From Erigeron canadensis (lineage: Eukaryota; Streptophyta; Magnoliopsida; Asterales; Asteraceae), in assembly GCF_010389155.1 (NCBI RefSeq), contig NC_057762.1, positions 3,459,513 through 3,523,512 of the forward strand: 64,000 nt of DNA. The letters run 5' to 3'. This document shows, piece after piece, positions 46,383 through 57,609 of this stretch. Positions within the stretch are counted from its first letter, which is position 1, and every line of letters begins with the position of its first letter. The notes under the pieces are model-generated. The model was given only the letters and a program-made list of their open reading frames with translations. It was not told the origin of the DNA and searched no databases. A program made the position numbers and the translations under genes.

Positions 46383-46908
46383 TACTAAAATTATTAAATG
46401 TATCTTGGTTGTGCATTGAATGATGCTTTTACAACTTGATGTTTGTATTAGCATATTGTGTTATGATCCAGAAAGTTTTGTCTAGATTTAGTAATATTAT
46501 CGTTATATTTTTTCGGCTTTATATATAATTGTGTGTTTCTAATTTCAGCTTTGGTGCATTTTAGTTGTTTAGATCTGTTTATGTGCAAATATAGTTCAGT
46601 TGGATAAATGTTTTTTAAAAAATAATATTAATCAGAATTGTACTTCATATTGAGAATGATAACTTTTTGAAAATAATATCAAAATTAATATTACAGGATC
46701 AAAAATAATATTACAGAAGCCTGTCAGTTTATTGATGAGCCACGATGGCGAAGAACGGATATAGTTTAGGTAGATCATTTTATCACCGATCACCCCTTAT
46801 GATCTATCATCATTTATGACTTATCACTCTCACCAGCTACCCTTATTAATATTCTTAAGGGTAAAGCCCGTCCCGTACCCTTATATATATAGCTCACTAA
46901 CTCGGATT

Positions 46909-46950
<42 letters not shown>

Positions 46951-47640
46951 GAATGAGTTAATTAATAAAAGAATAAAAAAAAAAGTGGAAAAAATTCTCA
47001 AAAAAATAAGCTAAAAAAAAATAAAAAAAGGAACTTCTTATCCTACCTTCCTTTTGGATTTCTATCCTATGATTGAAAGCATATAGATGTAATGGACCAA
47101 CTATGTCGGCCTCGTGGTTGTCCATCGCTCTCTGATTCATGGTCTACACTCCACACTACAAGCCCATCGTGGTGGATGACTCGACATGGGTAGTTCCACA
47201 TTGGGAGGGAAGAGCTCAACTAACTGCTAGCTAGTTGATAAAAGAAATGTTATTTTCACACTGTTTCCTTCAACTACATAAATAATCTCAACATTCACAA
47301 AAATCCCAAATAATTGAAGATAATATTTTTACTAATATATAAAAGTTCATAGCATTACCAATTTTTTCAGGATTATTACATTATCAAATGTTAGCCTAAT
47401 TATCCTCCTAACAATGAAAAAATCAAGAGAATAATCAAGAAAGATAATGAATTGATTATTACACATAAGATTTTATGGTCCATCTATTTCATAGACACAC
47501 GACAATATATGTATGTTATCTTTACAAACAAAAAGCAAGTACGTACGTAACTTGATGGTTTTATTAAATAAAATTGTTACCAAATCAAATTGCTTGGCTT
47601 GGATTCAAATGAATTTTATCAACTATGTCAAATTTGTATT
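46383..47640. other. Intergenic with T38 homopolymer
   Basis: No gene recognised. Contains a T38 run at 46912-46949 followed by an A-rich stretch, typical of a decayed retroposed tail on the minus strand. The rest is AT-rich spacer. Confidence 0.45.
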
Positions 47641-47669
47641 CCCAAAAAACTTCAAACCCAATACGACAG

Positions 47670-47965
47670 TGTCGGTGATGTAATATAGCGTCGTTCTTTA
47701 ACTAGTGTTATACATGACCCATGCAAACGACATATAAAGCACGTACACACCAAGAGAAAAACATAATAATCTTGGTAAAGTATCATTGATATCATCAATT
47801 CTCTTAACAACAGCAAACGCTCTTGCAAAATTCTGTCTAGCAAATCATCAGAAGTTGATGATTATTAGCGGTTTCTTTACAAGGCCACCCAAAAATGCAA
47901 TCATTGAGTCTTTCAACTCAAAAACATACGATGGTTCCTGACCCTCTACTACAATGATAACGTAC
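47670..47965 (-). pseudogene. Unidentified gene fragment
   Basis: On the minus strand two adjacent frames look protein-like: VEGQEPSYVFELKDSMIAFL followed by GGLVKKPL, and after stops NFARAFAVVKRIDDINDTLP followed by a hydrophobic RLLCFSLGVYVLYMSFAWVM segment ending at a stop near 47700. The composition suggests the end of a membrane protein. I do not recognise the family, and there is no start or splice structure I can defend. Confidence 0.25.
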
Positions 47966-48256
47966 AATTACCAATGCTGAAAATACCGCGAAACCCCTAT
48001 AGAGAAAAAAAAAACATGAAACCCAACTATACCCATACATGTATAATGCATTTTTGTGGTTCCTCACACATAACTGATGTTGTATATCACATTGAACCAG
48101 TGACTTTTGCGTTTATATATTCACTCCATACCTCTTACAAAAATGGCACAGTAGCACCATTATGTCTTCTTCTCATATTTCGATTGCCACCCCGCCTTCC
48201 ATCTTTAATTTGTTGTTGATCACATATATACCTTCCATCCCCTGCCATTAACCCCA

Positions 48257-49261
48257 GGAATAATTAGTTATATAAAGGTTTTAACTCATTTACAAAAATA
48301 ATTTTATTTAATAAGTATGATTTTTATCTTTTTTTTTGCATATATATATATATATATATATTCATGATATTAAATAAACCAAATTTAAATTTGCATTTGT
48401 TATATAAATTGTATCATGTGTTTTAATAATGCGGTCAAATTTTTCATATTAAAGATCTAGTGGGTATTCAATATAATTTCATATTAGGCCTATGCCAATC
48501 CAAGAAACTTTCCTCCCTCATCCTCACTGACAAATCAACTTTTCTCTTTTGTAAATCACTTCTTCCTCACTCACTACTAACCGCACCTTTTCCTTATCTA
48601 TTCCTCAACTATACGTATGTACTATACATATATATATCCTATAAAAAAAGAGTAAAAAATAAATAAAACTCAAGATTTTTGGACCCACGCACACAATCAC
48701 CCCATCCACAAGCATCGATGGGTCGAAAGGGAGAATTTGGAAGGGGGTCGACGAGGTTGCGACCATTGGAGTCCCCATCGACGACTTTGTCGAAGGCTTG
48801 TCGACGGGTGTGTTGGCACCGACCTTAATGACAATGTAAACTTTTGAAATTTCAAATGGTAAATTACACATATCAATTAAGCTGAAAAACTTGTTATGAA
48901 AAATGATGTCATAATTAAATTAAGAGACATTAAATAAGTAATCATATAAGGATGTATGGAATTGATACATAGATCATTTAAAAAAAAACTTATCTCATCA
49001 CAATCTTTTTTTTATTTATATAAGAGATACGAGATTGTATCATGTGTCATGATGATATTGTTAGAATAATTTTTAGAAAGATATACTAATAATTCACTCT
49101 CTTAATTAATTATAAACCCTGTTATTTAATCACTAAATTTTAGGCCCGTATTCAATACACGAGTTTACGACGTTATCAGTATTAGATGCTAATTTATTAT
49201 GTTTCAAAATTTAATTTATTATTTTTAGTAATAAAAATTTGATATATATATATATATATAT
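48257..49261. other. Repeat-rich non-coding DNA
   Basis: Contains (AT)n tracts at about 48340-48360 and 49242-49261. The minus-strand ORF at 48605-48871 is not recognised and is not counted as a gene. Confidence 0.35.
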
Positions 49262-49660
49262 AACGGTGAGAACACCTTAAAAACATCATTTTGATGTATT
49301 AAAAGTCCATAAAACTAACATAGTGCATAACTAATTATCTTTATTTAAGTGTTTAACAACAAATTCATCCGTCAAAATCAAAATAATCATGTTTTTTGTT
49401 TTGTGCATCCATCTTGGATGCATATTCATCAAAATGATGCATATCCAACAAAAACGTGATTTTTAATGCATATCCATCATGGATATTTTTTGTTTTGTGC
49501 ATCCATCTTGGATGCATATAAAAAAAAAACGTGATTTTTTTCGATTTTGATGAATCAATGTGTTGTTAAACACTTAAATAATGATAATTAGTTATGCACT
49601 ATGTCAGTTTTATAGACTTTTAATGCATCAAAATGATGTTTTTAAGGTGTTCTCACCGTT
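49262..49660. mobile_element. Fold-back MITE 1, adjoining a TA microsatellite
   Basis: AACGGTGAGAACACCTTAAA at the left is inverted at the right (GGTGTTCTCACCGTT). The inverted arms extend about 150 bp, including TAATTATC.TTATTTAAGTGT. A diverged partial copy lies at 52845-53040. Confidence 0.75.
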
Positions 49661-49722
49661 CTTATTTTAAAACTGTTCTTATTTGATTGTCCCCTATATA
49701 TATATATATATATATATGGTAT

Positions 49723-49894
49723 GGAATATGTGGCTGTTAGATACCCAACTTGGGTGTAGAATCCCTAACATCTTGTTTTTTTAATCCATGAAAAGCATGG
49801 GGCCAGACATACATATATATATATATATATATTAAAATATTGGTATGTGAAGGGTTCTACACCCAAACTTGGGTGTCTAACAGCCACATACTCC
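49723..49894. mobile_element. Fold-back MITE 2, between and containing TA microsatellites
   Basis: GGAATATGTGGCTGTTAG at the left and CTAACAGCCACATACTCC at the right are inverted, each followed inward by a TTGGGTGTAGAA-type block. (TA)n tracts flank it (about 49695-49717 and 49902-49924) and one lies inside (about 49813-49832). Confidence 0.7.
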
Positions 49895-49926
49895 ATTTTC
49901 TCATATATATATATATATATATATAA

Positions 49927-50421
49927 ACTTAACAACCCTCACACCTAGCCTTTCCCTGCCTCCACTTTTGGACTTCTAGCGCCACATTCCCGTAAGATAA
50001 AAGCAACTTAACAACTACAAATTAAACACCTAGTCAGTTTTCAAGTTAGTCATGTTTGTGGATTGTTGAAAGTTGCAATTTCATACGTCAATTTATGATT
50101 TTTGATGACAATCATATTAAGACTTAAAACTTAGCTTTTGAGTCTTAATATAATTGTCATCAAAAATCGTAAGTTTTAAATAAATTTGGGTTTAAGCTGA
50201 CATTTAAAAATAAGTTTTAAGTCTTAATATGATTGTCATAAAAAAATAGTAAATTGGTAGTTTATGAAATGACAAGTTTTAACAATTACAAACATGACTA
50301 TCTTGAACTTTGAATAGGGATTCAATCTCTAGTTGTTAACTTATTTTTATGTTATTGGATATGTGCGGATGGAAGTCTTACAATATAGGAAGGGAAAAAC
50401 TAGGTGTAAGGGTTGTTAAGT
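49927..50421. mobile_element. Fold-back MITE 3
   Basis: ACTTAACAACCCTCACACCTAG at the left is inverted at the right (CTAGGTGTAAGGGTTGTTAAGT). The interior repeats GACAATCATATTAAGACTTAA-like motifs in both orientations. The left end abuts a (TA)n tract. No coding sequence. Confidence 0.7.
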
Positions 50422-51792
50422 GTTAATAGAATTAAAGGGTATAATGGTATATTTATAAAGAAATCCTTAAAACACATAAATTTTATCCCATTATTAATGG
50501 TGTCATATGGGACCCCATGAGTACCTGATCAATCTTCAGTTGAAAAGTTAAAATTAAAAAAAAAAACACGACGGACTTAAATCGCTTTCATTTGAAATTG
50601 AAATGTGATCATAATAAACACTTGTATTAAAAAAAATTCATTCCATATTTTTATTATTAAGAAAATTTAAAAACTTAGTACGTATGGTTTGTGTATCATT
50701 GTATATATATAACAATCCTGAGCCTGACGAATTAACCAATTCCTCCACCCCGCTTCGCTTTCTTCTCTCTAAAGTGAACTACTACAGTGCTGGCTTGGTT
50801 GGCTTGCCTTTGGCTTAAGTCGGCTAAAGTCTTCCTTTATCCAATCAAACTGTGTCATCTTACTTTTCTGTTATGAAATGAAGAGACCTTTTTACTATAT
50901 CTGTTTTCATAGTTTCTTGCGTTTTAAAAGTAAAAGAAATGGAAATAACTAAAATTTTTTTATCCATCCTCCCAAAACACCCAACAATCCTACATATATA
51001 CATACATATATGAATAACAAACATAGATACATAAACTAATTAAATAACTAATTGAAAATGAATTTATATATATATAATCTAAAAAAATGCAAATTCGACC
51101 ACTCATATATGTTTATAACCATCAGGTACAATAGTATGTGCTTTACTTCATCAACCAAATTAAATATAAATAAGACAAAATCAAATAAATTTGCTACAAC
51201 TCTGTTGTTCTATTCATCATCAACAACAAGATGAAATTTTTTTGTCTGAGTTATATCATTTGGAAATCTAAATAACAAACGAAATACTAAAAAAAAATTC
51301 GTATGTATTAAACATATATTAAACATTTACGTTGAAATGGCAACCTGGGATATTCTCACAAAAGCAACTCTTATAGGTCTTTGTACATAAGCTTGGTACA
51401 AACCTACAAACATAAAACTTTGTTTAGTTTTGCAGAATATTTATCGCCATTTTTCAAACCATTACCATCTTCTTTAACATGGAGAATATTAAAACATTGA
51501 GAGGTGGATCTATTAGGATTTAAAAGATACAAATAGGAGAGGTAAAAATGAAGGTTGAGGGAGGTAGGTGGACAAGTGTGTGTGTGTGGCGATGGAGAGA
51601 AAACATATATTAATTTTATATGAAGTAAATGAATGAAAATGGCCTTTCAAAATACTATGTATAAAGAAACCGCCCCACAGATTTGTAAAACATTGATGAG
51701 TAGTTTTTTCTTTTAGTACATGAGGAGGGAAATTCAGAGCACGTGGAGTGAGCATGTATGTGCTCATGACAACGCATGTATTATAAATTATG
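50422..51792. other. AT-rich intergenic, nothing recognised
   Basis: No gene or clear repeat structure. ORFs here are short and low complexity. Confidence 0.35.
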
Positions 51793-52019
51793 GGGTAAAT
51801 TACAAAAATCATACCTGAAGTTTGTTCGAAACTATACTGGTCATACCTACAATTTAAAAATTACGCGAGACACACCCAACGTTGTCAAAAACTTACACTG
51901 ATCATACCTATCGCTGACGGTCGTCTATTTGACTGTTAAGTCAAGTCACGTGCTGTGCATGTGATGTATCAAAATCGTAATTTCTAGTATACTTCAGGTA
52001 TCATTTGTGTAATTTACCC
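51793..52019. mobile_element. MITE with GGGTAAATTAC termini, copy a
   Basis: Starts GGGTAAATTACAAAAATCAT and ends ATCATTTGTGTAATTTACCC; the termini are inverted repeats of about 30 bp including ACCTGAAGT/ACTTCAGGT. The same unit recurs inverted at 53131-53350. No coding sequence. Confidence 0.7.
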
Positions 52020-52182
52020 TAATAAAAAATTATTAAAAATTTTAGAGTTTTATTTATACTTCAATTATTGAGGTTGTATGAAAAAAAGAAAAAAAGAAAA
52101 AAATTTAATTATGAAAAAAAAGTTTTTTTTTAATGAAAAATGAATCGAGAAAAATAATTGATAGAATAACGCATTTATTATT

Positions 52183-52502
52183 GGGTTTAGTGCGACGGAA
52201 TGCAACTAACTATGCCTAAAAAGTTATAGTGTGTACCAACTAACGTTTTTGTTTATTGTATGCATAAACTTAGTAAAAATGTTTATATCATGTAATTGTT
52301 TGTGACCGACCAATCAAAACCTTACACGTGGCCTGTTTTAAAAAAATATATATACACGTGGCAACTCATATGGGTTGCCACGTATACACATTGCATAATT
52401 TAAAATTTTTACTAAGTTTATGCATACAATAAATAAAAACGTTAGTTCATGCATACTATAACTTTTTGGGCACAGTTTGTTTCATTCCGGCGCACTAAAC
52501 CC
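52183..52502. mobile_element. MULE-type MITE with 9-bp target-site duplication
   Basis: Inverted termini GGGTTTAGTGCG... and ...CGCACTAAACCC, with arms of about 95 bp. Perfect 9-bp duplication TTTATTATT at 52174-52182 and 52503-52511, which fits Mutator-like elements. Confidence 0.85.
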
Positions 52503-52592
52503 TTTATTATTATTATGATATATATCATTATTATTTTGTATAGTGAATATAACAAGGATGATAACTATAAAAACCACTAAAGTTTTACTTTT

Positions 52593-52593
52593 A

Positions 52594-52639
<46 letters not shown>
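52593..52639. repeat. (ATT)n microsatellite
   Basis: About 47 bp of uninterrupted TTA/ATT units. Confidence 0.9.
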
Positions 52640-52844
52640 TTATTTGTTATGATTTATTCTTTTAAAAAAGCAAATTTTTTTAAAAATACAAATTTTTTTT
52701 TTTTAAAAAGCAATATAACTTTTTCATATGGTTTTTGTCATCTCCTAAAGTTAGAAGGGTAAAGCAAATTTGAAGACTCGTTACGGTCTTAAAATATTTC
52801 TCAAATTAGCAATCTGTAGCATTTTGGGTTTAGAGTTCCAGAGA

Positions 52845-53040
52845 AAAACATGTTTTTTATTTTGTGCACCCATCTTAGATGCATATTCTTCAAAATGATG
52901 CATGCAATAAAAAATGTGATTTTTTCGATTTTGACGTATCAATGTGTTGTTAAACACTTAAATAATGATAATTAGTTATGCACTGTATTTAAGTGTTCTC
53001 ACCGTTCTTATTTTAAGAGTGTTCTTGCCGGAGTGTTACC
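52845..53040. repeat. Partial copy of fold-back MITE 1
   Basis: Shares the GTGCAYCCATCTTRGATGCAT block, AATGTGTTGTTAAACACTTA and GTTCTCACCGTTCTTATTTT with 49262-49680 but lacks the left arm. Confidence 0.65.
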
Positions 53041-53130
53041 ATATATATATGAAATTTAATATAGAATATCTACCCACTTTAATAATTGAAATATACATAT
53101 AAATATCTTACGAGTAATATTTTTTTATTA

Positions 53131-53350
53131 GAGTAAATTACACAGATGATATCTGAAGTATACACGAAATTACGATTTTGATACCTCACATGCAAGGCAC
53201 GTGACTTGACTTAAACGGTTAAATAGACGACCATCAGATGGTCAGTGTAAGTTTTTGACAACGATAGGTATGTCTCGCGTAATTTTTAAATTCTAGGTAT
53301 GACCAGTGTAGTTTCGAACAAACCTCAGGTATGATTTTTGTAATTTACCC
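53131..53350. mobile_element. MITE with GGGTAAATTAC termini, copy b (inverted)
   Basis: Inverted relative to copy a (51793-52019) over its whole length, including the central CACGTGACTTGACTTAA-like block. Termini GAGTAAATTACAC and GTAATTTACCC. Confidence 0.7.
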
Positions 53351-53704
53351 TAAACTATGTGTTACATACTTACATCTAAAAATTGATATGGGGTACTAAA
53401 GAGGTGGTGGGTTTTTATTGTTGTTATACATATGTTACAATTACATGGTTTTGTGACTTTTGGGAGTTAATATTTTTATTAGTCTTTATGGCCTTCATTG
53501 AAAACACGTTTACTAATATATGATTATGTACATCACTTCATGCGTCTTTGCACAAAGACAATATAATTTGATCAACTTATACTTATACTTGGTTTCTAAT
53601 AAATAGTACTATGTATTTGTGTATTTTAAGCTTACTGCTATACTTTTGGGAATATACGTACCACTTAACTTATACACGTTGTAAATTTTACGTGTCGTTA
53701 TGTT

Positions 53705-53748
53705 TTTCGAAATTTTGCCCGCAGCGAAGCGCGGGGCTTCCCACTAGT
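53705..53748 (+). mobile_element. Helitron 3' terminus
   Basis: CCCGCAGCGAAGCGCGGGGC hairpin followed after a few bases by CTAG|T, the standard Helitron 3' end. It stops next to the LTPG pseudogene piece. The 5' end (TC...) was not located. Confidence 0.7.
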
Positions 53749-53859
53749 TCGGTATCAAATCAAAAACATTAGCCTGATGCTGTGTTGGGTTTGTCGCAGC
53801 TTCCCCTATGCCGCTATGCGCTAGTCACTCCAAATCCAGGTTCATGGGACAACTAAGAT

Positions 53860-55100
53860 GTTATGGTCGAGGCCCCAACTACTAGTCAGCCCAACAAGTC
53901 AGTTTAGCTCATACTATGCATAATAAAGACAAGAAGAAGTCTAACAAATACAATGAATTGAGCCCCAAGATTTGTGAAACCACATTCCATAAGTTATGTT
54001 TATTGATTGTTAGTTGGTTGCAGGTTTAAAAAAGTCTATTGCATGATAGGATAGTTTACGCATTATAGGTAACGAGAGCAAGTATCCGCGTGTTGCGGCG
54101 GTGAGATGGTGGGGGTGATAGGTCATAGAGTGTGATAGCCAAATGCCTTAACGTACGGGCTCCGCCCTCGGATTTAAAAATTCGACGAAAGTATATCGAA
54201 TGACATCTCTAATGAAAGAGCATTAAATTTTAAGAACACGCATATAAATTTTATAATTTATTGATGTACGGTTTTTGAGATAAAAGATTTTGAATGAATT
54301 GGAGGAAGAAATGATTTATGTAGGAGAGAATAAAAATGTTTGGTTGAAATTTGAGGAAAGAAAGGGTGTTAGGTAAATATATAATTGATATATGGGGCAT
54401 TTTGAGAAAATATGTTGAAACTTAAAATATAAACAAATGAGATCTGCTTTATAATATAGTATAGATAGTGACAATTAATAAGGAATACGGGGTGATGAAC
54501 CTACATTCATCCCCTTCCCATTTATAATTACAATTTACTTTGAAAGAAGAAATGCTCCAAAAGCATTGCCTCTCTTTTCCTAAACGCTCTCCTTATTAAA
54601 TCTTTTCCCTAGTGCCATTGGGAATCAGTTCTGATGTAAAGAATTTAGTGGCTTTAATCTGTGTGTTGATAATTGGTTAGTGGTGGAGATTAGTTGGTAC
54701 ATTAGGTTTGTGAGTGATGGTGGGTTGTCGTTGCCGTTGGGGTCACAACTGAGGGGGCATGGTGGTAGGCTGGCAGGTGAGTTGAAAATGAAAACACTGC
54801 CATAGAGAAGAATTAAGAAGGAGATAGTGTAGGGAAAGGAGAAACAATGCTTTGGAGCAAGTTTCTTTATTTAATTAGTAAGAAAAGAAGATTAATTGAA
54901 ATTATAAACGTGCCTATAATGCAGAAACTAATTGACTTTTTCAAAACTCTGACTAACTTACAATCGGTAATTTGGAAAACAGAACTTACTAACGTGGTTT
55001 CACAAATCTTTGGGCTGAATTTATGTATTTGTTGGGCTTCAACATGTCTCACTTGGGCCTTGTTGGACTAGACTAGTATTTGGGGCTGCTTGATCATTAA
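53860..55100. mobile_element. Unclassified insertion with about 110-bp inverted ends inside the LTPG pseudogene exon
   Basis: GGCCCCAACTACTAGTC...CAAGATTTGTGAAACCAC at the left is inverted at the right (GTGGTTTCACAAATCTTTGG...ACTAGTATTTGGGGC). It separates two halves of the degraded LTPG exon 3. Exact ends and target-site duplication could not be fixed. A small Helitron lies inside it. Confidence 0.5.
54079..54465 (-). mobile_element. Small Helitron remnant
   Basis: On the minus strand it starts TCTATACTATATTATAAAGC, a classic Helitron 5' end, at 54465. Near 54079 a hairpin CCGCAACACGCGG precedes CTTG, one base off CTAG. 387 bp, no coding sequence. Confidence 0.65.
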
Positions 55101-55150
55101 CACAGGGTTTTTACGTCCGAGTTACTCCATGAGGTGAAAGGAACGGTTGC

Positions 55151-57572
55151 AACTTTAGATAAAGGAAGTGATATTGGTAAATATCCGTACCATCTCTTTT
55201 GATTAATTTATCATACTGTACAGTTTTTAAAGTATACCGTACAAGCTTTTAATACATGATATTGGTAAATTAATTAAAAGAAATGGTATTATTATTATTT
55301 TCCTTTAGATAACCGTGGGGCCAGTCACTTTATGTTTATTGAACACTTCTTTAGGTTGAGTTAGGTATTCACTAAAATTATAGTAATAATAATTTAATAA
55401 TGATGATATTTGGTTGCTAATTAACTGTAATTATTTTGAGTGTAATCCTTTGTAGTCGTTAACATGTGTTCACTGGTTTCATAGTGGATTTATAGTTTTG
55501 CCATCCTTAGATTTATAATGTTTATTCTCGAAATTTACTTGTTTACATTATATATTTATTTATTATGAACATTACTGATCAGTAATTTAAAGTACTTTGA
55601 CACGAGATTTTTTTTCCTTTTCGTTGTTTTTTTTTTATCTTAATTTCTAAACCAGTTATTATGCACCAAGGTGTCTGTTAAAACACAATTTATTTTAACA
55701 TCGAAAAAGACATAGTGACAAACTATTCGACCCAACTATTTTTGCAGCCATACATTGATCGATTAATTACCAACCATGCATTGATGTTCTTGTGATCAAC
55801 ATTTACCATAAAATGATTTATGAATAAAATTGATGGATTTGCCACCATGAATTGGGTTCGTATCTTTTTTACAAGAAAATACAACAAGGCGTTAGTTTAT
55901 AATATATTTGAAAACTATTAACCCCAAAAAATCAATTGTATTACATATATAGTCAATTCATATACGTCCTATATATATTGCTATGAGTATTAACAGTAGT
56001 TAGAAATATAACATGAGGTTAGTTTATAATATGTTAAAACTAATTACATAAATTTTCATATTAATATTAACAAATTTGGTAGCTTGAAAGCTAAAAAGGA
56101 AACAATGTTTAAAAAAAATTTGTGCGTAGTTCTAGGATTTAACATAAAACCTGAACAAGTTTGTTTGGGTTGATTTTTTAGAAAATAAACTGTTTTTGAA
56201 CACATATCTTAGGAAAATTGTCTACAGTCTATAGCCCTATACGTCCTATGAAAGTATGAATGATAAGAGTAGTGGCATCGATGTTGATCAAAAGCTTCCT
56301 TTGGAAGCTTACTGTTTTCAAAATATAGATATTTGTTACTTCTCCTTTAGTCCCTTTCTACAATAACTATTAACCCAAAATTAAATACTTGTAGCAATCT
56401 TATTTCATTTTATTTATCAAAAGCTTTTAAGTTGATTAAGGTTTATCTTGGAATGGCGGAATGGCAAACCATTTTTGTCTTAGTGTAAGGATTTATCAGA
56501 TTTTGTCTTCAAGTCATCTTTCACTTACCCAAAATAATATTTAGGCTAAGATTTAAGTTTAAAACCTCCTACGAACATAAACATACATGACCCTAACAAA
56601 ATGCAAAATTAAAAGTAGCTTTTCATCAGAAGACGTAAAATTAGGAGAGCACTCATCTTAAGATGGACTTAGTAAGTAAATTGTAAATGGTTTCTAAGTA
56701 GTATATAATAAATTGAATAAAATATCTTTATTTATTATATATTCTTATAATAAACATTTGATATAATGTTGATTAAAAAAATATTTATAGATAAATATTT
56801 GATATAGCATTTATTAAAGTAAAAACCAAATAGTGGAACAAGATTCTCACTCTACATAATATTCGCAAACATGTATAAAAAGAATATGAAAATGATCAAC
56901 ATAATCTCTAAAACTATGAATAATTTGTTTGAGCATACATATAACCGTTGAGGTTGATATTTAATTATTTATGCATATTTTTAAGAGCTAATATTTAATC
57001 AATATTGTTTTAAAAAAAATTTATACCTTAAAAAAAAAATGTGAAATAAACATTTTAATTTTAACAGATTATTTTTGAAAAATTTTATAAGAAATTACCG
57101 GATTACTTTAAATGAACTAAATAAACCCTAAACCTTTTATCTTCGACAATATATTTATCACCATCACCACTAATAATCACCGCTATAGCCACCAATCGTT
57201 ATCATGTCGCCGTCGCTTTCGTATTTGCACAAATACTTTTCTGGTATAGAATACTTTTAAACATGTTTCTAACAAATTAGATATTCCTCCTATCATTATA
57301 TTTATCATTTCATAAAATATTATATTTTTATATTTAATTTTAACTTTTTAAATTTTTATGTTCATAGGTTACATTTGGCTTAACATATTTATCTCCTCAG
57401 TTCGCTATTAAAAATAAATAAAATTTTCTTCATTAAAACTTGTTTACGGTCAAATTCTAACATGTTTCCCAAAACCAAAGGTCAATTATTGTAATTTTCA
57501 AAATCATCCATACATAAATAAACAATCAAACACCCCACCCTTTTCATTATTCAAAATTCAAATTTGACAAAA
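55151..57572. other. Intergenic, nothing recognised
   Basis: AT-rich. A small fold-back (CTCTTTTGATTAATTTA and its inverse, 55190-55290) is the only structure noticed. The POLD4 promoter lies at the right end. Confidence 0.4.
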
Positions 57573-57581
57573 TTAGGGTTT
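57573..57581 (+). promoter_or_regulatory. Telo-box near the POLD4 start
   Basis: TTAGGGTTT (inverse of AAACCCTAA) 28 bp before the ATG. Telo-boxes are common in promoters and 5' UTRs of plant genes active in dividing cells. Function here is inference. Confidence 0.5.
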
Positions 57582-57609
57582 CAAATTCAAGAATATCAAA
57601 ATCAAATCA

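Larger units (their letters stand above)
48020..55150 (+). pseudogene. Shredded duplicate of the LTPG gene (pieces only)
   Basis: Three pieces match the intact gene at 59240-60529 in order and orientation: 48020-48256 (promoter, ATGGCACAGTAGCACCA leader and signal-peptide region), 53755-53852 (end of intron 2, TTAGCCTGATGCT, and start of exon 3, through GGTTCATGGGAC) and about 55105-55150 (rest of exon 3, CATGAGGTGAAAGGAACGG). Intron sequence is included, so this was a DNA-level duplication. About 5.8 kb of mobile elements lie between the pieces. Exon 1 is truncated and frameshifted. Confidence 0.75.

Noticed and set aside
48605..48871. Minus-strand ORF of 88 codons
   Set aside because: No recognisable domain, and it ends in AT-rich low-complexity sequence; repeat origin is likely.
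52593..52639. Possible CRISPR-like regular repeat
   Set aside because: Simple ATT microsatellite; no spacers and a eukaryotic context.
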